Source: Lantana camara
Lineage: Eukaryota; Streptophyta; Magnoliopsida; Lamiales; Verbenaceae
Direction: 5' to 3'
Length of the DNA: 64,000 nt
NCBI GenBank assembly: GCA_037501455.1
Contig: CM074856.1
Coordinates: 49,009,001-49,073,000 of the forward strand
The position numbers were made by a program, and so were the translations under genes. Within the stretch, counting starts at the first letter, position 1. Every line of letters starts with the position of its first letter. Of the stretch, positions 45,910 through 58,423 are shown one piece after another. A model generated the notes under the pieces. The model did not search any database and was not told the DNA's origin. It worked only from the letters and a program-made list of their open reading frames with translations.

Positions 45910-46068
45910 GAGAGACGGGGTTCTCTCATTACGCGCTGAGAGACGGGGTTCTCTCCTAACTTGTTCGAGAGACGGGGTGCTCTCATCCCTCACCGAGAAA
46001 ACGGGGTTTTCTCACTTCTTGTTGAAAGACGGGGTTCTTTCATTCTTGTTCAAGAGACGGGGTCTCTT
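45910..46068 (+). repeat. Six tandem hairpins with constant CGGGG loop
   Basis: Period about 28-29 bases. Stems: GAGAGA with TCTCTC (45910-45927 and 45938-45955), GAGAG with CTCTC (45967-45984), GAGAAAA with TTTTCTC (45995-46013), GAAAGA with TCTTTC (46024-46041), AAGAGA with TCTCTT (46052-46068). The loop CGGGG or CGGGGT is unchanged while both arms change together. The array lies between gag and the polypurine tract, about 70 bases before the 3' LTR. Confidence 0.88.
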
Positions 46069-46121
46069 ATGGCTTGTGCATCATTTTAAGCTTGACAGAT
46101 GACCTGGGGACCAGGTCCTTT

Positions 46122-46136
46122 TAAGCGGGGGAGAGT
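46122..46136 (+). promoter_or_regulatory. Polypurine tract of the gag-only gypsy element
   Basis: AAGCGGGGGAGAGT directly precedes the 3' LTR start at 46137. Confidence 0.85.
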
Positions 46137-48673
46137 TGTAACGCCCCGAATTTCATTAATTACATTTTATGGTTATTACAACTATATAAATTATATTTTA
46201 TCAAACTTTCATGAAATTTTATGGATTCATATTAAATTTAGAATTTATTTCATGACATGAAAATAATTATTAGGTAAAATATATTTAATTACAAAATTGT
46301 CCCTATGTGTTCATTCCTTTTAAGTTTAGGGACCAAATTGCATAGTTTTAAGGGTTGGATTGATCATATTTCAAAAATATATAGCCTTAATTGCATAACT
46401 TAGTTCCTTGGGGGATTAATTGGCAAATTGATCATTTCACGCAAATAAAAAATGGTGAATCACGTTATATGCTTCCATGAGTTTCCTTGCTCATTTTATC
46501 CCAAAAAAATCATCGATCAAAATTGCTTCCTTGGCTCACCGAACCATTCCATAAGCGAGAGGGAAGAGATTTCATCATATTCATCCAAGATTTTCAAGAA
46601 AATTCCCAAGCTTTGGGGCATAGTCATCATCATCATCCATCTTCTTCATTTCTTTTATTTCAAGGTGGGATTATGGTTGAATTCATGATTCTTAATCAAA
46701 TATGTGGTAGCTAGGGTTTGAGAATTATAGCATCCATGGATTAGTTCTTGTTTGAGACATGATTACCTGATTTTATCATGCTTTATTTCATGAATCCTTG
46801 CGAAATATGGAAAAATATGTTGAATTCATTTATGAACTTGAAAGTGGAAAACTTGGATGATCAAGCATGGTTTGATGAGTTCCTTTGTCTTTTATGATAT
46901 CATGAGTATATATGCATCTTATTTTCAGAAATCATAGCTTTGTTGATCAAACTTGGAAGATTTGATGCTTGGGTGTTGTTTCCCGTAGCCATGCTCTGTT
47001 CTTCTCTGTTCTTTCCAGTTGCAGAACTGGGAACGACCGTTCCCAGCCTCAAGGCATTGTGGGAACGGGCGTTCCCACCTTTTCAAATGAATTAGGCGGC
47101 CGAGCATGGGAACGGCCGTTCCCATTTTGGCCTTGTGCCGGAAGGGCCGTTCCCAGCTTCAGCGCATTTTTAAACTGGAAATCGTTGGCGCGCTTTTGGG
47201 GATTACGGGAACGACCGTTCCCACCTGACTTGCAGAACAAAAGTTTCTGCATAAAATTATGATTTTAGCCCCTCGATCCAACGACTTCTTTGACCCCGAA
47301 TTGCTATTATATGATTGATTATGTACTGAAACAAGATGTTTTCATGCTACATTGTGATTTGCTCGTCATCTCGTTGCATTTTCGCCGTTCGTCATATTTG
47401 GTCCATTTAGAGTCAAGTCTCATGTATACATGTATCCCTTGCACAGATTACCTTCTCGTGACGTGGAGCAGGGGCCGTAGGCCGTGTCTCGGCTTGCATT
47501 TCGTCAGTAAAGGTGAGGTTTAGTTATTAATTATCTAGAACCCTACAACCCTTATATGGATTTCGGCCAAATTACTCATGCGTATATCTTTATAATCGTT
47601 TTCCAACAACAAGGGATTTAATAACTACTCATGTATCATGTTACAAGTCGTGTTTCCTGAAACTAATCGTGTTCATGACAAGCAAATCGTGTATCGTGTT
47701 ATAATCAAGCCATGAATCGTGTTACCGTGATCGTGTTTGGCGAATTATCGTGTACCGTGTATCGTGTATCGTGTTTATGGGCCCGAGGGTGAGTGTGTGA
47801 GCCAACCGGGAAAGCATAGGGCTGACGGGTAACTCATAACACCGCTCTCACACCGTGGGGATGCCCCCTGAATCCACCAGGAGGTTTGGTGGAGGAAGGA
47901 GTCCCGTACGTGGGATTCATGCTCCCGACGTGCAACGTGTTATTGTGGGTGGTTCGGGCCTTGCAAACCCACCACCAATGGTGAAGGGTGGATTTAGTGT
48001 TATTGATCGTGTGCACTTTAATGACTTGCATGATAACCTAATTAAATGAAAGTGCAACCGTTGTTCCCTGTCAAGATTGGTTGGAGATCGTGCACGCCCC
48101 TCGCCAGGGCCACTAATTATTATAATAAACGTGATTCTCGTGTTAAACTTGATAGTTGTATTCTCGGGCGAGTTTATGTTATTCTTGCATTTATATTATT
48201 ATAGTTACAAAACCTTACCCGAGATTATAACTTGCATGTTACTTTTGTTTATATATATTTATGCCCCTCACTCGGTCTTCACAGACTGACGCCTCCACCT
48301 TTCAGGTTTGGTTCGTGGCGTGCTAGGCTGGAGTCGGGTCGTGTCGTTTATCTAGCTGAGTCTAGCATAGTTTTCCTTCCATGTATCAACATTTCAGAGT
48401 ATAATGTTAATAGTTCTGAGCACTTATACGTGATTGTTATTTGGGAGATGATAATGTATTGATATGACGATATAATGTTATTATGCTTCCGCTTATGAAT
48501 TTCATGTTTCGGATTTATTTCATTTGATGGTCTAGTCCCGCCTAGCTAGCTTGTCGTGTATTGCACTGTCACCCGTTCGCTATAGGTTGGTTCATGTACG
48601 GATTGGCCGTTTCGTATGTGGATTGATCTATAGTACGGGGGTGTGGTACCTCCATGTGTTAAGGGGTGCTACA
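46137..48673 (+). repeat. 3' LTR of the gag-only gypsy element
   Basis: 2537 bp, partner of 41800-44371. Palindrome array at 47027-47222 with one unit fewer; the 32 bases between the right halves of units 5 and 6 are missing, as expected from recombination between the palindromes. Confidence 0.94.
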
Positions 48674-48678
48674 TTGTC

Positions 48679-49575
48679 GGTGGTAAGCCTTTTCTTGATC
48701 TTTTCACAAATAAAATCATCCCATTTGACCCCATTGAGCCTCATGTTGTGCACATTTTCTTCTTAGCCGCGTTACAAGCCACATGCACAACATTATTTTC
48801 CTACCTTACTTTGAATCACACCTTGCTTGCTCATTTTGGGTATGTATTTTTTTAGATGTCTTAGGCTCCTTTGTATTCTCCATTGTGCTTGAACTTTGAG
48901 AAAATATTATATATTGTTGAAGATGAAATGAAAAAATGATAAGAGAAAAAGAAGTCAAAAGAAAGAAAGAAAAAAATGAGCAGAAAAAAGAAAAAAAAAA
49001 AGAGAAAAGAATAGAAAAATTGCAAAGAAAGAAAAAAAGTAAGAGTGTGCTATGAGTACCAAAAGTTCGATGAGTGAAAAATGAGGGAAATTAAGTTGTA
49101 AGGCAAATAAGGGGAGTCCAGTAGATAGATGAAAAGGGAATTACTACGGGTTTTATTGTAAAGTGTGTAAGCTTGGTGTGTTAAGCCACTAAATTCCAAA
49201 GTTTCCTAACCTTTAACCCAAGCCCTACATTACAAGCTCGAAAGACCTAACGATCTTGAGTCATGAGTTAACTACATTAGTGGAGATAGGAGTGAAGGAT
49301 GCATTCGAAATTGATAATTAGTACTTAGGCGAAAATCCTAGACTAATCAATCTACTCTTTGTACATTCTTTCATTCAATTCACACTACTTACACGAGGGT
49401 ATGCTATTTATACTAATTGATTGAATTTTGTGCAATTGAGTAATGTGTTGATGAGCTAGACTTGTTTAGGCAAGAATTCGATGATTGCCTTTGTGATTGT
49501 GTTTGATGGGTGATGTAATTTCTATCAATTTTTATGATTCCTCGAGGACGAGTAATGAGATAGTGTGGGGGGATT
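48679..49575 (+). other. Athila 3' region, second part, with polypurine tract
   Basis: Continues the Athila 3' region after the insert. 48900-49040 is an A/G-rich low-complexity stretch. GTGTGGGGGGATT at 49563-49575 is the polypurine tract immediately before the 3' LTR. No gene. Confidence 0.75.
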
Positions 49576-51249
49576 TGATAACTCGTTAATTAATCATCTT
49601 TATGATTAATTTATGCCCCGAATTGTACTTGATTTGATATTATTTATAAAGAATTTGATGTTTTGTTATTCTTATTGTAGAATTGGGACTCGGAAGCGAA
49701 ATTGGAGCAAATTAGATCGTTTTTAGATCCGAACCAGTGAACACGAGCAGAGGTTGGATAACTGGAGTTGAGCTTATTTGTTGCTGCATGAAGAATAATG
49801 AATTGAGATATGTTAGAATTTTGGAATATGCATACATTCACATTTTGATAGGGGCTGACTTGTGGCATGAGGAATTTGGAAGCAAATTTGAGCTTATGGC
49901 TGTTGAAAGCTTTACAAATGTAGGGGAATTATAATTTCTGTTGGAGGATTTCATGCAACCATCTGGGCCAGCCGATTCGTTTAATTGTAAATTCAAGTTG
50001 TTGTGGGCTATGCATGGAATTTTAGGAGAGTTGGGTCGCGTGTGGCTTAATTTATTTGAGCCCAATTTGCTTTGTTGGGCCATGGAATTAATTAATTGGG
50101 GAGGCTCATGATGCTTCGTAATGGGCCGCACGAAGGGAACTTATTTGGAGAAACCCAAATTCTTGTAATTAATTTTGGGGCCTTGAACTTGTGGGCTACA
50201 CTTATAGATGGGAGGCTATTTATTTGCGTGGGAGCAGTCCTTTGGAAAATGTCACGTAACACATCTTTGGAGCAGCAGTTTCGGAATTTGGGCGGAACAA
50301 CATCGAGAGCAAGAATTCGGCACAATTATTCGTTTTAGTTTAATTCTTCCCTTTCGTTTTTAGTTTTATTTATGTTAAAGAATTCCTCGATTATTGTTTT
50401 CATGGATTTTAGTAGCTACACTCTTAATTATCTAACTAGGGATTAAGATTCGATTTTGGATATTGTGAGACCTAAACGTTTTATTCAATTCATGTTTATT
50501 TAGGCATTTATCTTATCTCCGTGTTTCGCGTTTATTGTGATTGATTTATTTAGTGGTAGGGCCCGATCATCTAGATAGATTTAATTGCATATTGCCAATC
50601 ATGATGCTTGAAGTGTAGTAAAGTTGATTGATAATTTGTGGTAAATTAGTGACAGGGTTTTAGCGATAGAATTCCTCGTTCACTAAGGGATAAGATAATC
50701 TAATTTAAATCTTGCGTGTGTCACGACTTAGTTAATTAGGGTTGGTGTTTTTATGGTTCTTAATGCTGCAAATTCATTAAATCCTATCGAGTGTCTCTAG
50801 GGGTTGTGAATTTGTTAGGGAAGATAACTGTCGAGTGTCTCTAGGTTATCCGATTAACTAAGTAAAGACGAGGTTGAGTCGAGTGTCTCTATCAACTATA
50901 GCCAGTCTGTCTGAATAACTTGGATGTATTTTTGAGTCAATGATCAATTTAACAATTCGAATCGAATATCCCTGGCTAGGTAATTTTTCCTCTGATTGAT
51001 TTAATCCTACGTGATTTTGCTTGATAGTTTTAATTAGTTTTTAATTCTTGTTAGTTTATTTTAATTGCATACCTTAGTTTTAATAATTCACCCCCCCCCC
51101 CTTTTTAATTGTTGCTTTTCGTGAATTCCTTGCGATTGTGAGAAATAAGTCAACCAGTCTCTGTGGATCGATCCTGTTTGCACTATACTCTGTGTTTAGT
51201 CGTCGAATAGGATTTTACATTTATTTTTTGACGGATTCGACACCTGTCA
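49576..51249 (+). repeat. 3' LTR of the Athila-type element
   Basis: 1674 bp, TGATAACTCG to GACACCTGTCA. About 3 percent different from the 5' LTR plus a 126-bp deletion at about 50206. Contains a C11 run at 51091-51101 (C7 in the other LTR). Confidence 0.94.
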
Positions 51250-51254
51250 AAGAG

Positions 51255-51591
51255 CGACATTAAGGCAGGACCACAAGGGGGAAAATTACCAAAGGGTCCC
51301 TGACCCTCAACTATAAATATGAGTCTCCACCTCCAACTCTGTAAGCAAACTCCATTACTGCAACTTTTCATTTTACTTGCTTTCTCTTTCAGATCACCAT
51401 CTGACTTGAGCGTCAGAGAGCCAAACTGGGAACCACCCCCAGTTCTCCCCAGCTTGACCTTCTGACTTTGCTTTGGTGTTTCTCCTAGCAGGTAGAACCC
51501 CCCATCTTTTTCGGCGATCATCTACTGGTTTCCTCACATCAAACAAATTCTAAAGTGATCGGAATCTGATCCCCTAAACTCAGACCCATCA
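51255..51591 (+). repeat. 5' LTR of the Tat-type element, second part, with TATA box
   Basis: Resumes after the AAGAG duplication and ends GACCCATCA at 51591, the inverse of the LTR start at 19419. TATAAATA at 51312-51319 is a good TATA box, which is now separated from its upstream half by 31 kb of Athila DNA. Confidence 0.82.
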
Positions 51592-51595
51592 TTTT

Positions 51596-51613
51596 TGGCG
51601 CCGTCTGTGGGAA
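51596..51613 (+). promoter_or_regulatory. Primer-binding site of the Tat-type element
   Basis: TGGCGCCGTCTGTGGGAA five bases after the LTR end. This PBS is characteristic of plant Tat-type gypsy elements. Confidence 0.85.
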
Positions 51614-51637
51614 ACCACTTCCACCCTTCTCTCATTT

Positions 51638-53600
51638 TTGCTAGTTGAAGAACAAATACCATTTACATCATGGTTACCACCAGGTTTGGGCTTGCAGGAG
51701 GTGGAGATGACTACCAACCTGAGGGGAACACCAATGTTCCCACCTCCGCCACCCGCCGATGGAGCTCCGCCCGTTGGAGGTGCACTTCTTCCCATTGAAC
51801 CTGTAGTGCCCTCAACGGAGCTCACGCCTGAGCAGCCCTCCACCGGTGCAGTTGGAGGTTCTGGGCTTCCTTCTTACCCAAACCTCCCCCAGAGCCAATG
51901 GCCTACTGCCCAAGTTAACCCGGGGGGCACCCCTATATGATGCCACCCCCTGGATATACGCTTACCCCTACCGTTATGATGCCCGCTATCCATCCGTATC
52001 ACGCAGGACAGATCTAGCTACCGGTGGTGGCGCCAAAAGAGATTGAAGGGATGGAGTTACCCCCCATGACCCATCAGCAGCTACAAGCCATCTACACACA
52101 GTGTGTGGTCCAGGCGGCCCAGGGTGCATGGAAAATTTTTACTTCCATGTATTTTCCCTCTCGGCAGGCCGCTCAAATCGCCCCTCCTTTGGGAGGATTG
52201 CAGGCGCAACCGCTCATGGCGGCACAGGCTATTTTGAGAGCCCAACCGCCACCTCCGCTTGCGAAAGAGAAGGAAGTCCCCACCCGGGATGGGGAAGAAC
52301 ATCCCCAAGCGAACAAGGTAAAAGAGCCTGTGGAGAGGATCAATATTGTTGAGGAAGCCCACTCCCAAGCATCGAAACGAGGGCCATAAGCCTCTCAGTG
52401 TGGGAGCCAAGTAAGAAAGGAAGATCCCAACCTCTTCGTGGCTGTGCAAGACCACCTGCAGGGGTTGCAGGAGATGGTGGGACAGCTCCGTCGAGCGCGG
52501 TCTCAAGTTTCCCATGCCGGGGACGAGCGAGCCAATGCTAGAGATGCTCGTCGCCACGCCCCGCAAGCAGTAAGTCCCTCGTCACTTGGAACAAGAGGAA
52601 AACTATGAGAGTTACAGCCACCATCCGCTCGCGAGAGGTTTCCCCCTCATGGAGGAAGTTCTAATGGCCCAAGCCGGCATGGGAAAAGTTCCCACCTCCA
52701 TCAGCCGTTATGATGGAACCACGGACCCAGCGGAGCATCTAGATCATTTCTTGCATTTAATGCATTTGTACGAGCATTCCAGCCATTATTGGGCTAAAGT
52801 TTTTGTTACTTCCCTTGTGGGAATGGCCCAGGAGTGGTACAAACGTCTGTTCCCCGACTCGATCCGTTCATATGGTGAAATCACCAATGCTTTCCTCAAT
52901 CACTTCAACTCATTGAAGGCGCTAGCCACCGCACCCACTGCCCTGTACAACTTGATCCAGGGCGAGCATAAATCCCTTCGATCCTTTTTTGCTCGTTTCA
53001 ACAAGGAGGTGCTCTTCGTGGAGAGGCCCTCGATGGATTTTTTTGATACATGTGCTTTTTAAGGCTTGCAATCACAAACAGTATATGAGCAAGAAGTTTG
53101 CAGATTCTATCGTGAAGAAGCACCCCTTGTCCCTCATAGCTATGAGAGAGATTGTCGAGCCCTACTTTGCGCTTGAAGACCTATATGGGTCGAATGCTCC
53201 CAAGCATTCCGGGCCCGCCCCTTAAGAGCGAGCGGGGGCGAGAAGAGCCTCACAGAGAACACCGCAAATCACCGTCTCCCCTACGAAGGCTTGAGTGCGT
53301 TCCTCTCAACAGGCCCAACTCAGAGGTTTATGCTCTGTCACACAAAAAGCTCTTCAAGAGGCCCAAAAAGATGAAGGATACAGAGGTGTTAAGGCGCTCG
53401 AACAAATACTGCGCCTTCCACAAATAAAAGGGGCACTTGAAAGAATTTGTGAAGAGGTTGGAGCGTTACGATGAGCGTTGTAACGAGCGTTCAAGAGTAA
53501 GGAGGAGGAGCCCATCGCACTCAAGGAGTCCACGAGGGAGAGACCCCCCCAGAGAGTAGCCACCGTGGAAAACAAAAGGCCACGTAACAAGAGAATGCCC
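51638..53600 (+). pseudogene. Gag of the Tat-type element, broken
   Basis: A proline-rich N-terminal part (PMFPPPPPADGAPPVGG) begins near 51638; frame changes occur near 51900, 52030 and 52400. 52586-53062 carries the gag core: ISRYDGTTDPAEHLDHFLHL, WAKVFVTSLVGMAQEWYKRL, FNSLKALATAPTALYNLIQG and LRSFFARFNKEV. Frame changes continue to 53600. A clean zinc knuckle is not visible; FHK...GHLKEFVKRLE near 53420 is where one would be. Confidence 0.82.
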
Positions 53601-53689
53601 CCTTCGCGGTCATCAACATGATTACCGGATGATCATCCAGAGGGGATTCTAATACTTCCCGCCGTCGATATGTTAGGAGCTAAGATCAA

Positions 53690-56600
53690 CGTCCCTCGAC
53701 TCCCAAGCAAGTCTATGCTATCAAAGAAACGACCGACTACCGCTCCAGGGAGAATGAAGTTGTTGGGTTTAGTGATAGGGACCTAAGGCACATTTTAACA
53801 CCCCATGGGGTCGGTGAAACCTCTGACTGTCCCATGGGGATTAGCCTAGACGTCCATAACCATGTTGTAAAGAGGGTTTTGGTTGATAGTGGAAGCTCTG
53901 TTAATGTTTTACCTTATACCACGTTTCAAAAGATGAATATTACCAACATCCCGCTCGAGCCCCTCAAAACAACCCTCATTGGCTTCGGGGGCTCTGAGGT
54001 TGTCCCTCGAGGACAGAGTCGCTTGGCCACCTCATTTGGTCACGCCCCACAGTGAAAGACGCTCATGGTCACCTACGCGGTAGTGGAAATTGAAATCCCA
54101 TACAACATCATCATTGGGCGTCCAACCCTTGTAGACTTCAAAGAGATCATTTCCACTTACCATAAAAAAATCAAGTTCCCCACCCCTGACGGGGTTGGAG
54201 AGGTTCTGTGCAATGTTCGAGAGGCGTGGGAGTGCTATATGTTGTCCCTCAAGAAGCCCAAAGCAGAGAAAGCGTTTTAGAGTGGGTCCACCAAGAAGTC
54301 TGTAGATTTTCCCAATTTGGACGAGAATGGTCCCATGCGCAAAAGGGCCAAGATGAACAAAAAGAAAAACAAGAAGAAGGATGCAAACACTGGAAGTAAC
54401 ATCGAGGGCGTCCCGCTTGGAGCGGTTGGGGAAACCTCCTCAGAAGGAGAGGCAAACGATGGTGGGCAAGAAATTACCGATGATCGCCTAACAGGAAAGA
54501 AAAGGGCGTTCGAACTTCCCCGACCTGAGGTACGGATCGAGCCCACTGAAAAATTTCTCACCATCGAGTTGGAACCGGGGAACAAGGATAAAACCACTCA
54601 AATCTAGTCTAACCTCTCAGGACCCTCGTAGATCATGATGATAGACTTCCTTAGAGAAAACATTGACGTTTTTGTATGGAAAGCGTCTGATCTTACTGAA
54701 ATTGACCCGAGCTTCATATTCCACAGGCTCAATGTGGACCCCAGCTTCAAACTAATCAAACAGAAGAAGCGAGATGTGCACGATTTTCGAAAGAAGGTTA
54801 TTGAAGAGGAAGTTAACAAGCTCCTTGAGGCCCAGTACATCGAGCCCATACTATACCCAGAATGGTCGTGCAATGTAGTACTGGTGCCCAAGAGCGCTAA
54901 CAAATGGCGCATATGCAACGATTTCACTGACCTCAAAGCCTGCCCCAAGGATCCGCACACTCTACCCCGGATTGATCAGCTGGTGGATTCGACCGCGGGG
55001 TGTGAGTTAATGAGCATGATGGATGCTTTTCAGGGGTATTACCAAATCTTCATGGCCCCTGAGGACCGCCCCAAGACCTCGTTTGTGGTGCACATGGGAG
55101 TGTATTGTTTTCTAGTCATACCTTTCGGCTCAAGAATGCAGGTGCCACGTATCAATGCCTCGTCAACCAGATGTTTGAGAAAGAGATAGGAGGGTCCATG
55201 GAGGTGTATGTGGATGACATGATTGTGAAGAGCGAGCGCTAAGGCTCTCATCTAGAGGATCTTAAGCGCACATTTGCCATTTTGCACCAGTACGGCATGA
55301 AGTTAAATCCCTCCAAGTGTACTTTCGGAGTACGAGGGGGAAAATTCTTGGGCTATATGGTTAGTCAACGTGGAATTGAAGCTAATCCTGAAAAGATCAA
55401 GGCCTTCTTGGATATTCCTTCCCCTCGCAACCTCAGGGAAGTACAAGTGCTAGTGGGAAAGATAATCTCTTTGAACCGATTCATCTCCCGCTCAGCAGAC
55501 AGGAATCTTCCTTTCTTCAAAATTCTAAGCAACGCTCGAAATTTCTCTTGGACCGAAGGATACGAAAAAGCCTTGCAAGGTATGAAAGCTTACCTCTCGA
55601 GCGCTCCCCTCCTGACAAAGGCCGTGGCGGGTGAAAACTTATTCATATACCTTTCTGTCTCCGCCAAGGCCACAAGCGCAGTTTTGGTAGTCGTGCACGA
55701 GCGCAAACACCTACCTGTCTATTACTTAAGTGAGATGCTACAAGGTGCTGAAAAGAAGTATTTGGAAATTGAAAAGTTCGTTTTTTCCCTTATTAATGCA
55801 TCAAGCAGGCTGAGGCCTTATTTTTAAGCGCATTCCATCACTGTCCTTACCAATCAACCTTTGAAGCAAGTTCTATCCAAGCCAGATGTCTCCGGAAGGC
55901 TGATAAAATGGGCAATTGAATTGAGCCAGTTTGACCTAAGCTTTAAGCCTAGAACGGCCATATAAGCGCATGTAGTTGCGGACTTGCTGATTGAACGCTT
56001 TGGTTTAGAGCCTGCCGTTCCTGAAAATGATGGTCTATGGGTCCTGCAAACAGATGGCTCCTCGACCTCTCAAGGGGGAGAAACAGGGGTGACCCTCAGA
56101 TATCCCAACGGAGTTGAAATCGACTTTGCAATCAGGTTGGATTTCTAAGTTACGAACAATGAAGCAGAGTACGAGGCTCTCATACAGGGGTTGAGAATTG
56201 CTTTTTAGAGCGGAGCTTCCAGAGTCAGGCTTATGTTGATTTGCAATTGATTTCAAGTCAAATTGAAGGAACGTATGAGGCTCGAAAAGCCACCATGGTG
56301 CAAGTCTTGGGAAAAGCGAAAGAGATAATCGGAAAGTTCAAGGAATTTCACTTACTTCAAGTCCCCCGAGCGGAGAATGAGCGTGCAGATGCCTTATCCA
56401 AATTCGCTTCTACCTTCGAAGGATCCTGTGAGCATTCTATCACATTCCTCAAAACGGAGGGACCGCTAATTCGAGGAAAGAGCCCGACCGAGCGATAGCT
56501 ATGATTGATCCTGCCGAGCCCTGCTGGCTCGATGACATTGTCAGATTCCTTAAAGATGGTACTTGCCCTACCGACAAAGTAGAGGCATGGAAAATCTGAA

Positions 56601-57770
56601 ATAAGGCCCCTTGTTTCTCTCTGGACAACGAGGGCAGACTCTTCAAGAAATCGTTCCAAGGCCCACCAATGAGATGTTTGAGGCCCTTGTAGGCCAAAGA
56701 GACCCTCGATCACGTCCACGGAGGGAGTTGTGGGAATCACTTTGGGGGGCGCATTCTTGCCAAAAAGATACTGAGAAGTGGATTCTACTGGCCCACGGTC
56801 CTCCAGGATTCCATAGCATTTTCCAGGAAATGTCCTAAGTGCCAATTTCACTCTAATGTTCCCCAATTGCCAGCGGCTCAAATGATCCCTATTGACGTCT
56901 CGTGGCCTTTTGATCAGTGGGGGATTGATATTGTTGGGCCCCTGCCTATGGCGGTCGGACAGAAAAAGTTTGTCATCCTAGCCGTTGATTACTTCACCAA
57001 GTGGGCTGAGGCCGAGGCTGTTGCAAAAATCACCTTTAGGGTGGTGCGGGATTTCATATGGAAAAACATTATTTGCAGGTATGGCATTCCGAGGGTGCTT
57101 ATTTCGGACAACAGATCCCAATTCATAGCGGCTGATACCCGGGAATGGTGCTCGGAGTTGGGCATTGAGCAACGCTTCACCTCCCTGGGTCACCCTCAAG
57201 CTAACGGTCAAGCAGAAGTCACCAACCGAATCATTTGCAACATCTAAAAACCATGCTTAAGAGTAAAAAGAGCGAATGGGCCGAGGAGTTACAAGGGCTT
57301 TATGGGCTTATCGCACCACCCCGCGAGCGTCCACTGGAGAAACCCTTTACTCACTTGTCTATGGCTCAGAAACGATGAACCCAGCAGAAGTTACACATGA
57401 ATCCGCCCGAGTGGCATATTTCGAACCCAGAGAAAATGAGGATAACAGGGCCCTGGAATTGGATCTCTTAGAGGAGAAAAGAGACAAGGCATGGGCAAGT
57501 ATTCACGAATACAAAGCATCCGTCGCTCGGCAATATAACAAGCGGGTTAGAGAAAGAACTTTCCAGTTAGGAGACTTGGTTTTGAAGAAGGTTGAAGTTT
57601 CAAAGCATGTAGGCAAGTTGGATCCCAACTGGGAAGACCCTTACAAAGTTATACAAATCAGAGCCAACAACACATACACGCTCAAGACACTCCAGGGGAA
57701 ATGTCTCCCGCGTCCAAGGAATGCATACAACCTACGAAGGTTTTATGCTTACTTAGTTATAATTTTGTAA
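53690..57770 (+). pseudogene. Pol of the Tat-type element: protease, RT, RNase H, second RNase H, integrase
   Basis: Protease: VLVDSGSSVNVLPY near 53880 and IIIGRPTLVDF near 54110. RT: LEAQYIEPILYPEW, WRICNDFTDLKACPKD, MMDAFQGYYQI and a YVDD box near 55206, with a frame change near 55130. RNase H: LTKAVAGENLFIYLSVSAKA (the first catalytic Asp position reads Ser). A second RNase H-like domain, LQTDGSSTSQGG and NNEAEYEALIQGL at 56040-56200, marks the Tat lineage. Integrase: WGIDIVGPLP, ISDNRSQF, GQAEVTNR, with TAA at 57247, then [15 protein letters not shown] and a C-terminal part open to 57770. At least ten stops or frame changes; inactive. Confidence 0.9.
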
Positions 57771-58407
57771 AAAAAAAAAAAAACCCACCTCTGGGATCTA
57801 TGTATTTCCTATTTACAAGCGTTATCTGTTAGAGTGATTTTTATGTATGAAATACCTTTTGAGGATGGTAAGTGATTCCCTCTCGGAAACCTAGACAATC
57901 ACCACACAGGTCCGAGGCGTGCGAATCCCCATTTCGAGGGCGAAATACGCTTATCAAAAGTGGCAAGATCCCTTCTAGAGGTCCACCCACTTTGGGAATT
58001 GATCAAGCGATGGCCACGAGGCGAAGAACGAGCCTAACCGGGTCACGCTGCCCGTTAGCGCTCGAACGCTACAACACTTGGGAGGAAACTTTTAGACAAG
58101 TTTTCACAAGTCCTGGCCAGGGCTCCCTTGGAAACGGGACCTTCGTAGCAGAAGTCCCTCTCACTCAAGCACTGGGAGGAAAACTTTTAGACAAGTTTTC
58201 ACAAGTCTAGACCCCCGCGTCTACAATGACTTGTTAAAATTCCTAAGTGACCAACAACCCTCCTGAACTCATTTCTCGCTGGGATCAAACCTGATTTAAC
58301 AAGCTGTAAACCCTCACAAAGAACCTAATGTACATACACGAATGTCCAAGTAGGCCCCGGTTGCTTAGCAAACAAGCACCCAGCGCTCGACATTAGGACT
58401 CGTTGCA
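57771..58407 (+). other. 3' region of the Tat-type element
   Basis: An A14 run follows pol. Two copies of a 35-base direct repeat (TGGGAGGAAA, then CTTTTAGACAAGTTTTCACA) lie at about 58079 and 58170. No gene and no LTR; interrupted by the CACTA element. Confidence 0.65.
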
Positions 58408-58423
58408 CACTACTAGAAAAACA

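Larger units (their letters stand above)
41800..48673 (+). mobile_element. Gag-only Ty3-gypsy (chromovirus-like) retrotransposon
   Basis: 6874 bp with perfect TSD TTGTC at 41795-41799 and 48674-48678. LTRs are 2572 and 2537 bp and start TGTAACGCCCCG and end GGGGTGCTACA. The interior is only 1765 bp: PBS for initiator tRNA-Met, one gag gene, a 3' untranslated part with six hairpins, and a polypurine tract. No pol is present. This fits the class of terminal-repeat elements with only gag. LTR divergence is about 1.8 percent by eye plus a 32-bp deletion. Confidence 0.93.
19939..51249 (+). mobile_element. Athila-type Ty3-gypsy retrotransposon with three nested insertions
   Basis: Complete from LTR to LTR with a perfect 5-bp TSD AAGAG at 19934-19938 and 51250-51254. 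Without the inserts (22433-32421, 33648-35151, 41800-48673) it is about 12.9 kb, in the usual Athila range. Order: LTR, tRNA-Asp-like PBS, gag, protease, RT, RNase H, integrase, third ORF, long 3' region, polypurine tract, LTR. By-eye comparison of the LTRs gives about 3 percent substitutions plus one 126-bp indel, which makes it older than two of its inserts. Gag and pol are broken; the third ORF is open. Confidence 0.93.
19419..58407 (+). mobile_element. Tat-type Ty3-gypsy retrotransposon, split by a 31-kb nested element
   Basis: Its own sequence is 19419-19938 plus 51255-58407; the rest is the Athila-type element that landed in its 5' LTR. The LTR begins TGATGGGGTC and ends GACCCATCA, matching inverted ends, and is preceded by AATAA (19414-19418). 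PBS TGGCGCCGTCTGTGGGAA follows. Gag, protease, RT, RNase H, a second RNase H-like domain and integrase follow in that order. The second RNase H domain is a hallmark of the Tat lineage. The 3' LTR is not in the window: a CACTA element starts at 58408 within the 3' region. Confidence 0.85.
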
